Of a DNA stretch of 64,000 nt, positions 58,509 through 64,000 are shown one piece after another (the first letter of the stretch is position 1; every line of letters starts with the position of its first letter). The notes under the pieces were generated by a model, which did no database searches, had not been told where the DNA came from, and was given only the letters and a program-made list of their open reading frames with translations. Source of the DNA: Nocardia sp. NBC_00403 (GTDB lineage: Bacteria; Actinomycetota; Actinomycetes; Mycobacteriales; Mycobacteriaceae); the NCBI RefSeq assembly GCF_036046055.1, contig NZ_CP107939.1, positions 1,674,001 through 1,738,000 of the forward strand, written 5' to 3'. A program made the translations under genes and the position numbers.

Positions 58509-59237
58509 TCACTTGCGGTTCTCGCCCAACAGGAGATCGACCGTCAATTCCAGGCGCTCGGTGACATCGGTCGCCGAGGCGCGCCTGGTCAGCCAGGCCA
58601 CCAGGTTGGAAAGCCACACGTCGCTGATGACCCGCGCAATCGCCAGCTGGCGTTCGGTGGGCTCGCCGTCGTTCATGGCACGTGCGAACACCCGATCCAT
58701 CACCTTGCCGACCCGGTCGACCTCGGCGGCCGCCGACGCGTCGGCGAACATGAAGGCTCTGGTCATGGCCTCGGTGAGCAGCGGGTCGCGCTGCATCATC
58801 CTGGTGATCTGGGTGAGCAGCAGATGCATGCGTTCGCGCGGCGACTGTCCGGCCAGCGGCTTTCGTTTGCCCTCGATCTGCTCGAATTCCCGCGACAGCG
58901 CGGAGACGAGCAGATGCACCTTGGAGGGGAAATAGCGATACAGCGTCCCGACGGCGACATCGGCGCGTTCGGCCACCGCGCGCATCTGCACCGCGTCGTA
59001 GCCGCCCTTGGAAGCCAGCGCCAGGGTCGCGTCCAGAATTCGCTTCCGGCGTTCCCGCTGTGCGGCCGAACTCAGCTCGTCCTCACTGAGCGTGGTGACC
59101 GTCGCGGTAGGCGGTGCTGCATTCGATTGGCGGCGTTCGCGGGCCCCTGCGTGGTCACGCTCCGCTACCGCCTCCGTGGCCGTCGCTCGCGCCGCCGGGC
59201 TCGAGTCGGCAGGCTGGGATCGGGAGGGACTGGCCAT
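58509..59237 (-). CDS. kstR: TetR-family cholesterol catabolism regulator KstR
   Basis: Repressor of the sterol-degradation regulon, released by a 3-oxo-cholestenoyl-CoA ligand in mycobacteria. Residues from about 48 onward (AQRERRKRILDATLALASKG, VAVGTLYRYFPSKVHLLVSAL, LLTEAMTRAFMFADASAAAE, VISDVWLSNLVAWLTRRASA) match M. tuberculosis KstR closely. ATG 59237 with AAGGA upstream gives 242 residues, about 43 longer than Rv3574; the added N terminus includes dispersed repeat B. A GTG start at the conserved VTTLSEDEL is possible. Divergent from fadE34. Confidence 0.92.
   Translation of the reverse strand: MASPSRSQPADSSPAARATATEAVAERDHAGARERRQSNAAPPTATVTTLSEDELSSAAQRERRKRILDATLALASKGGYDAVQMRAVAERADVAVGTLYRYFPSKVHLLVSALSREFEQIEGKRKPLAGQSPRERMHLLLTQITRMMQRDPLLTEAMTRAFMFADASAAAEVDRVGKVMDRVFARAMNDGEPTERQLAIARVISDVWLSNLVAWLTRRASATDVTERLELTVDLLLGENRK
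59130..59195 (+). repeat. Dispersed repeat element, copy B (inside kstR)
   Basis: The 46-base core at 59150-59195 is CGTGGTCACGCTCCGCTACC then GCCTCCGTGGCCGTCGCTCG CGCCGC. It differs from copy C at 3 positions and from copy A at about 6. In the kstR frame it encodes ARATATEAVAERDH. Confidence 0.85.
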
Positions 59238-59350
59238 TGATGAGAGTCCTTTCCGGAAACGTCGTTCCATCGGCTTGCTTTTGGGTCGTTGGCGTGCGCT
59301 TTCGACCCGCAAGGCGAGTTCGTCTCTTGACTTCCGCCCAGCTAGGATAT

Positions 59351-59364
59351 TAGAACATGTTCTA
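59351..59364. promoter_or_regulatory. KstR operator TAGAACATGTTCTA
   Basis: A perfect 14-bp palindrome between divergent kstR and fadE34, fitting the KstR consensus TnnAACnnGTTnnA. It is 36 bases before the fadE34 GTG and 114 bases before the kstR ATG, so it should control both. Confidence 0.88.
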
Positions 59365-59399
59365 GGTGTGGGAGTCACGCCGGAGAGGCGGTACGGAGT

Positions 59400-61616
59400 G
59401 TGACCATCGCCACCACTGACGAGCATAAAGCCGTTCAGGAGTCGATGCGTGGATGGGCCGGATCGGTGCATCCAATTGCAACAATGCGCGACGACGCCAC
59501 GAACTTCTGGCGCGCGTACTGGCCCGCGCTCGCGGACCTCGGAATTTTCCGGGTCGCGGTCGCCGAGGATGCGGGCGGCGCGGGCGGCTCGGTCGCCGAC
59601 CTCGCCGTTCTTATCGAACAAGCAGCGCATGATCTGGTGGGTGGACCGGTGCTGGCAACGGCATTGGCGAATCTGGTTACCGGGGGCGCCATCGATGAGG
59701 ACCTGCCGTGCGGTGTCGCGCTCGACTTCATTGTCGAATCCGCAGTGAGCGTACCGGCCGCATCCGATGAGCTACTGCTCACCGGTGTCTGGGATTCGGT
59801 GCTCGGCGCGGCGCCCGAAACCGCGGTGCTGCTGCCGGTGCAAACCCCGAATGGGCAGCGCTGGTGCCTGATTCCGGCGGATGCCGACGGTCTGCGGGTC
59901 GAAGCGCTGCCGCCGTTGGACCCCAGCACCCCACTGGCCAAGGTGCACTGCGCCGAGGTACGGGTGCCCGCCGAGCGCGTGTTCGAGTCGCCGCACCCGG
60001 TCGAGGATCTCGTGGTGGTGCTGGTTGCCGCCGAGCTTGCCGGCCTGGCCGGCTGGTGTTTGGAGACCGCGGTCGAATACGCCAAGGTGCGTGAGCAATT
60101 CGGCCGTCGGATCGGGTCTTTCCAAGCGGTCAAACATATTTGCGCCTGGATGCTGTGCCGGGCCGAGCTGATCCGTGCCGTCGCGGCCGACGCCGCTGCC
60201 GCGGTGGACGAAGGCGGGGCCGAGCTGCCGATCGCGGCCGCGATCGCCGCGACCATTTCCCTCGATGCCGCGGTCGAGACCGCGAAGGACTGCATCCAGG
60301 TGCTCGGTGGCATCGGATTCACCTGGGAGCACGACGCGCACTTCTATCTGCGCCGTGCGATCGCCCTGCGGCAACTGCTCGGTGGTTCGGCCCGCTGGCG
60401 GGCCCGAGTGACCGAGCTGACCCGCGCGGGCCGCCGCCGCGCCACCGGAGCGGACCGGGTTTTCGCCGCGGCGCGAGCGACGGACCCGGATGCGGTAGCG
60501 GAGCGTGACCACGAAGACAGCCAAATGAACACTGTCGATGGTGTCGCCGCCGACGGCGCAAGCACAAACGAACTGGCCGCCGAGGTGGCCCGTATCGCCG
60601 CGCTGCCCGCCGAGCAGCGACGCGACGCCATGGTCGAGGCCGGGCTCGTCATGCCGCACTGGCCCGCGCCCTATGGCCGTGGCGCGGATCCGATGACGGG
60701 GCTGGTGATTTCGGAGGAACTGCGCCGCGCCGGGCTGGAATCGCCGGACCTGGCGATCGGCGGCTGGGCGGTGCCCACCCTGCTGCAGCACGGCACACCG
60801 GAGCAGATCGAACGATTCGCGTGGCCGACGCTGCGCGGCGAGGTCGTCTGGTGTCAGCTCTTCAGCGAACCGGGAGCCGGTTCGGATCTGGCCGCCCTGC
60901 GCACCACCGCCAAGAAGGTCGACGGCGGCTGGGTGCTGCGCGGCCAGAAGGTGTGGACATCGTTGGGCGACAAGGCGAACTGGGCGATCTGCCTGGCCCG
61001 CACTGACGCCGAACTGCCCAAGCATCGTGGCATCAGCTACTTCGTCGTGGATATGCACAGCGCGGGACTCGAGGTGCGCCCGCTCGTGCAGATCACCGGT
61101 GAGGCGCGCTTCAGCGAGGTATTCCTCGATGATGTCTTCGTTCCCGACGACGGTCTGGTCGGTGCGCTGAACAACGGCTGGAAGATCGCCCGCTCCACCC
61201 TGTCGACCGAGCGGGTCGCCATGGGCGGCAACGGAATCGGGCCGGTGCTCGAGGAGCTCATCGCCAAGCTGCCCGCGACCGGACCCGGCGCAGAGCTGCT
61301 GAACGATCGGCTCGGTGGCTTCGTCGCCGACGCGATCGCTGGACTATTGCTCGAGCAGCGCGCCGCAGTGCGGATGCTGGCGGGTGGCGATCCCGGTGCG
61401 CAGAGCAGCGTGCGCAAACTCGTCGGTGTCCGCCATCGCCAGGCGGTCGCCGAATTCGCCGTGGAGACGGCAGGTGCTATCGGTGCGCAGGACTCGGAAG
61501 TGGCAAAAGAGTTCCTGCTCACACGCTGTTTGTCGATCGCTGGGGGAACCGAGCAGATTCTGCTGACCGTGGCTGGTGAGCGGATCCTCGGACTACCCCG
61601 CGATACGGACAGCTAG
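59400..61616 (+). CDS. fadE34: Tandem acyl-CoA dehydrogenase FadE34 (ChsE3-type)
   Basis: A 738-residue protein with two fused acyl-CoA dehydrogenase domains, as in M. tuberculosis FadE34 (Rv3573c), implicated in cholesterol/bile-acid side-chain oxidation. The first half (about 1-345) has KVREQFGRRIGSFQAVKHIC and CIQVLGGIGFTWEHDAHFYL; the second has WCQLFSEPGAGSDLAALRTT, GGWVLRGQKVWTS and SIAGGTEQILLTVAGERILG. The linker contains dispersed repeat C (residues about 357-372), which helps explain the extra length of some 27 residues. GTG 59400 follows the KstR operator. Confidence 0.92.
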   Translation: MTIATTDEHKAVQESMRGWAGSVHPIATMRDDATNFWRAYWPALADLGIFRVAVAEDAGGAGGSVADLAVLIEQAAHDLVGGPVLATALANLVTGGAIDEDLPCGVALDFIVESAVSVPAASDELLLTGVWDSVLGAAPETAVLLPVQTPNGQRWCLIPADADGLRVEALPPLDPSTPLAKVHCAEVRVPAERVFESPHPVEDLVVVLVAAELAGLAGWCLETAVEYAKVREQFGRRIGSFQAVKHICAWMLCRAELIRAVAADAAAAVDEGGAELPIAAAIAATISLDAAVETAKDCIQVLGGIGFTWEHDAHFYLRRAIALRQLLGGSARWRARVTELTRAGRRRATGADRVFAAARATDPDAVAERDHEDSQMNTVDGVAADGASTNELAAEVARIAALPAEQRRDAMVEAGLVMPHWPAPYGRGADPMTGLVISEELRRAGLESPDLAIGGWAVPTLLQHGTPEQIERFAWPTLRGEVVWCQLFSEPGAGSDLAALRTTAKKVDGGWVLRGQKVWTSLGDKANWAICLARTDAELPKHRGISYFVVDMHSAGLEVRPLVQITGEARFSEVFLDDVFVPDDGLVGALNNGWKIARSTLSTERVAMGGNGIGPVLEELIAKLPATGPGAELLNDRLGGFVADAIAGLLLEQRAAVRMLAGGDPGAQSSVRKLVGVRHRQAVAEFAVETAGAIGAQDSEVAKEFLLTRCLSIAGGTEQILLTVAGERILGLPRDTDS
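60468..60513 (-). repeat. Dispersed repeat element, copy C (inside fadE34)
   Basis: The reverse complement of these 46 bases differs from copy B at only 3 positions. In the fadE34 frame it encodes ARATDPDAVAERDH, in the same reading frame as copy B in kstR. It lies in the linker between the two dehydrogenase domains. Confidence 0.85.
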
Positions 61617-61641
61617 TCGACAAGTCAACTGGGAGAAAAGC

Positions 61642-62706
61642 GTGGACTTCACCAGGGACGAGGGCCAGGACGCCGTGGCCGAGGTCGTCGTGAGTTTGCT
61701 GGAGCATGAACCGGCACGCGATATCGAGCTGTGGCCGAAGCTCGTCGACAGCGGATTGCTGTCGGTCGCCTTGCCGGAGCGCTTCGGCGGTGATGGCATG
61801 GGCCTGCCGGAAGTAGCGGTGCTGCTGACCGAGTTGGCCACCGACGCGGTGGCGGTGCCCGCCGTCTCGACGCTCGGTTTCGGGCTGCTTGCGCTGCTGG
61901 ACGCGTTGCCCGAGAGCGTTGCCGAGCAGGTGTTCCCCGAGGTGGCCAAGGGCGCCGTGCTCACCGCGGCGTTGAGCGAGCCGGCCAACCCGTTTGTGGT
62001 CAAGCCGGAAACCATGGCGGTCACCGAGGGCGGTTCGGTGCGCATCACCGGTCGCAAGGTGGCGGTGCCCTACGCGGACCTTGCGCGCTGGCTGCTGATT
62101 CCCACCAATTCCGGTATCGCGCTTGTCGAATCGGATGCCGAGGGCATCACGCTCACACCGTCGCCGGTGTCCGGCGGCATTCCCGAGTGCAGTGTGCGCC
62201 TGGACAATGTCGAGATTCCGGCCGAGCGGCTGCTGCCCGGCGGCATCGCACAGCTGCACCGGCTCGCGGTCGCGTCGATCGGCTCCGTCGCGGACGGGCT
62301 GCTGAAGGGCGCGCTCGTCTTGACCGCCGAACATGTCCGCACGCGCAGACAGTTCAACAGACCGCTTGCCGAATTCCAGGCGGTGGCGCAGCAGATCGCC
62401 GATCTGTATGTCGTCTCGCGCACCCTGCACGCCGCCGCCGTATCGGCGAACTGGGCGCTGGCGCACGATGATCCCGGCCAGGCACACCAGGAGCGGATCG
62501 ACGACGATCTCGATGTCCTGGCCTACACCGTGGCGTCGGAATTGCCCGCGGCCATGCAGAAGTGTCATCACCTGCACGGTGGCCTCGGCGTCGACATCAC
62601 CCACCCGATGCACCGCTACTACTCGCAGGCCAAAGACATCGCGCGCTGGCTCGGCGGCGAATCGTTCCGACTCGATCGATTGGGGGCCAGATGTTCATCG
62701 ACCTGA
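61642..62706 (+). CDS. Acyl-CoA dehydrogenase, FadE28/ChsE1-like
   Basis: A 354-residue subunit that resembles M. tuberculosis FadE28, which pairs with FadE29 to dehydrogenate the short steroid side-chain CoA ester. It has LPERFGGDGMGLPEVAVLLTEL, KGAVLTAALSEPANPF, RRQFNRPLAEFQAVAQQIAD and the ending QKCHHLHGGLGVDITHPMHRYY. GTG 61642 follows GGGAGAAAAGC. Its 3' end overlaps the next gene by 16 bases, so the two subunits are co-translated. Confidence 0.88.
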   Translation: MDFTRDEGQDAVAEVVVSLLEHEPARDIELWPKLVDSGLLSVALPERFGGDGMGLPEVAVLLTELATDAVAVPAVSTLGFGLLALLDALPESVAEQVFPEVAKGAVLTAALSEPANPFVVKPETMAVTEGGSVRITGRKVAVPYADLARWLLIPTNSGIALVESDAEGITLTPSPVSGGIPECSVRLDNVEIPAERLLPGGIAQLHRLAVASIGSVADGLLKGALVLTAEHVRTRRQFNRPLAEFQAVAQQIADLYVVSRTLHAAAVSANWALAHDDPGQAHQERIDDDLDVLAYTVASELPAAMQKCHHLHGGLGVDITHPMHRYYSQAKDIARWLGGESFRLDRLGARCSST

Positions 62707-63851
62707 CCGCGGAGCAGCGCAAGCTGCGCGATGAATTGCGTTCGTACTTCGCCGATCTCGTGACTCCCGAAGAGGAAGCCGAGATGGCGCTCAACCGACA
62801 CGGCGACGCCTACCGCGCGGTGGTGCGCCGGATGGGCGCGGACGGTTGGCTCGGTGTCGGCTGGCCCAAGGAATACGGTGGCCAGGGCTTCGGTCCGATG
62901 GAGCAGCAGATCTTCTTCAATGAAGCGGTCCGCGCCGATGTGCCGCTGCCGCTGGTGACACTGTTGACCGTCGGGCCGACGCTGCAACAGTTCGGCACCG
63001 ACGAGCAGAAGGCCAAGTTCCTACCCGGAATCCTCTCCGGTGATATCCATTTCGCGATCGGTTACTCCGAACCCGAAGCGGGCACCGACCTGGCCTCGCT
63101 GCGGACCAGTGCCGTGCGCGACGAGTCCGGCGACTGGATCGTCAACGGGCAGAAGATCTTCACCACCGGTGCGCACGAGGCCGACTTCGTCTGGCTGGCG
63201 TGTCGGACCGGATCGGTCGAGTCGCGGCACCGCGGCATCACGATCCTGATCGTCGACACCACCGACCCCGGTTATTCCTGGACCCCGATCATCACCTGCG
63301 ACGGCGCCCACCACACCAACGCCACCTACTTCGACAATGTCCACGTCCCGGCGAACATGCTGGTCGGCGCGGAGAACCGAGGGTGGAAGCTGATCACCAC
63401 CCAGCTCAACCACGAGCGGGTGAGCCTCGGCCCGTCGGGCAAGATCGAGCAGCTCTACGACAAGGTGCGCGACTGGGCGCAGCCGCGCGGTGTGCTCGCC
63501 GAGGCCGACGTGCGTCGTTCGCTCGGCCGTATCCACGCCATGGTCCGGCTGAACGAGCTGCTGAACTGGCAGGTGGCAGCCACCGTCGACGGTGACCAGG
63601 CCACGGTGATCGCCGATGCGTCGGCGACCAAGGTGTTCTCCACCGAATCGCTGCAAGAGGCGGGCCGGCTCGCCGAGGAAATCATCGGCCGCTACGGCGA
63701 TCCCGCCGATCCGGCTACCGCCGAATTGCTGACCTGGCTGGACCGCAGAACCAAACAGAACCTGGTGGTGACCTTCGGCGGCGGCGTCAACGAGGTGATG
63801 CGCGAGCTGGTCGCCTCGTCCGGGCTGCAGTTGCCGCGAGTACCGCGATAG
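62691..63851 (+). CDS. Acyl-CoA dehydrogenase, FadE29/ChsE2-like
   Basis: A 386-residue partner subunit, very close to M. tuberculosis FadE29: MFIDLTAEQRKLRDELRSYF, VGWPKEYGGQGFGPMEQQIF, FAIGYSEPEAGTDLASLRT, NGQKIFTTGAHEADFVWLAC, DGAHHTNATYFDNVHVPANM and TFGGGVNEVMRE. FAD sites in this family are split between the two subunits. The gene lies between the ChsE1-like gene and chsH2, as in the igr operon. Confidence 0.92.
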   Translation: MFIDLTAEQRKLRDELRSYFADLVTPEEEAEMALNRHGDAYRAVVRRMGADGWLGVGWPKEYGGQGFGPMEQQIFFNEAVRADVPLPLVTLLTVGPTLQQFGTDEQKAKFLPGILSGDIHFAIGYSEPEAGTDLASLRTSAVRDESGDWIVNGQKIFTTGAHEADFVWLACRTGSVESRHRGITILIVDTTDPGYSWTPIITCDGAHHTNATYFDNVHVPANMLVGAENRGWKLITTQLNHERVSLGPSGKIEQLYDKVRDWAQPRGVLAEADVRRSLGRIHAMVRLNELLNWQVAATVDGDQATVIADASATKVFSTESLQEAGRLAEEIIGRYGDPADPATAELLTWLDRRTKQNLVVTFGGGVNEVMRELVASSGLQLPRVPR

Positions 63852-63873
63852 TGAACAACCAAAGGAGCCGCGC

Positions 63874-64000
63874 GTGCCGGAAACCATGACTCCGGAAGCG
63901 ATTACCGCCGCCGCCGAGCACATCATCGCGGCCGGGGACTGCGCGCCACGTCCCGGGCGTGACCCGGTGAACCAGCCGATGATCAACAACTGGGTCGAGG
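63874..64000 (+). CDS. ChsH2-like MaoC/OB-fold protein (5' end only)
   Basis: The first 42 residues (VPETMTPEAITAAAEHIIAA GDCAPRPGRDPVNQPMINNW VE) fit the N terminus of the bifunctional MaoC/DUF35 protein ChsH2 (Rv3542c), which with ChsH1 hydrates the dehydrogenated side chain in cholesterol breakdown. GTG 63874 has AAAGGAG six bases upstream; ATG 63886 is an alternative. The identity rests on a short stretch plus gene order. Confidence 0.75.
   Translation, partial: MPETMTPEAITAAAEHIIAAGDCAPRPGRDPVNQPMINNWVE

Overview
The window is high-GC actinobacterial DNA, most likely from a Nocardia or a close mycolic-acid relative. The evidence is gene order: from ftsH (about 5 kb) to the kstR/fadE34 pair (about 59 kb) the backbone follows the Mycobacterium tuberculosis segment Rv3610c-Rv3573c almost gene for gene. 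Shared pieces are ftsH-folEPBK-DUF3180-DUF6779, DUF2520-panC-panD-coaX, lysS-lsr2-clpC1, mhuD-hydrolase-mutY-canB, radA-lpqE-carD-ispD-ispF-cysS-rlmB and kstR-fadE34. No rRNA or tRNA gene was seen. All assignments come from reading the sequence and remembered family features; no search was run.

Layout. 0-5 kb: a truncated aldehyde dehydrogenase diverging from a PucR-type regulator, then three poorly characterised genes. 5-15 kb: ftsH, the tetrahydrofolate operon (four genes, mostly with 4-base stop/start overlaps) and the pantothenate/CoA operon. 15-16.4 kb: a cysteine dioxygenase-rhodanese pair preceded by an apparently leaderless 13-codon ORF with tandem Cys codons and mutually exclusive hairpins, a probable cysteine-responsive attenuator. 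16.5-24 kb: lysS, lsr2, an FHA-HTH regulator, a DUF1772 protein, a secreted lipase and clpC. 24-37 kb: a block not found at this place in mycobacteria, with an LLM oxidoreductase, a two-component system facing an ABC exporter, a TetR-azoreductase-SMR efflux unit with twin operators, a complete ferredoxin/reductase/P450 set, an OsmC protein and cobalt transporter genes cbtBA under a cobalamin riboswitch.

37-52 kb: mhuD, an alpha/beta hydrolase, mutY, canB, radA, lpqE, carD, the ispDF isoprenoid genes, cysS and rlmB, interrupted by three related intergenic arrays of 122-140 bp imperfect tandem repeats that start with a long hairpin or a remnant of one. 49-55.5 kb: a DUF4190 protein, beta-oxidation enzymes and a zinc/manganese ABC importer (znuB, znuC, znuA) with a Zur-like dyad. 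55.6-58.2 kb: a trehalose-phosphatase/GH15 fusion. 58.5-64 kb: the cholesterol regulator kstR, a perfect KstR-type palindrome, and a divergent operon of fadE34, fadE28/29-like genes and the start of chsH2, which would shorten and dehydrogenate the sterol side chain.

Most interesting: the cysteine leader attenuator, a roughly 46-bp dispersed element read in the same frame inside both kstR and fadE34, the three repeat arrays (one sits where disA would be expected beside radA), and a KstR-like palindrome just upstream of a secreted lipase.
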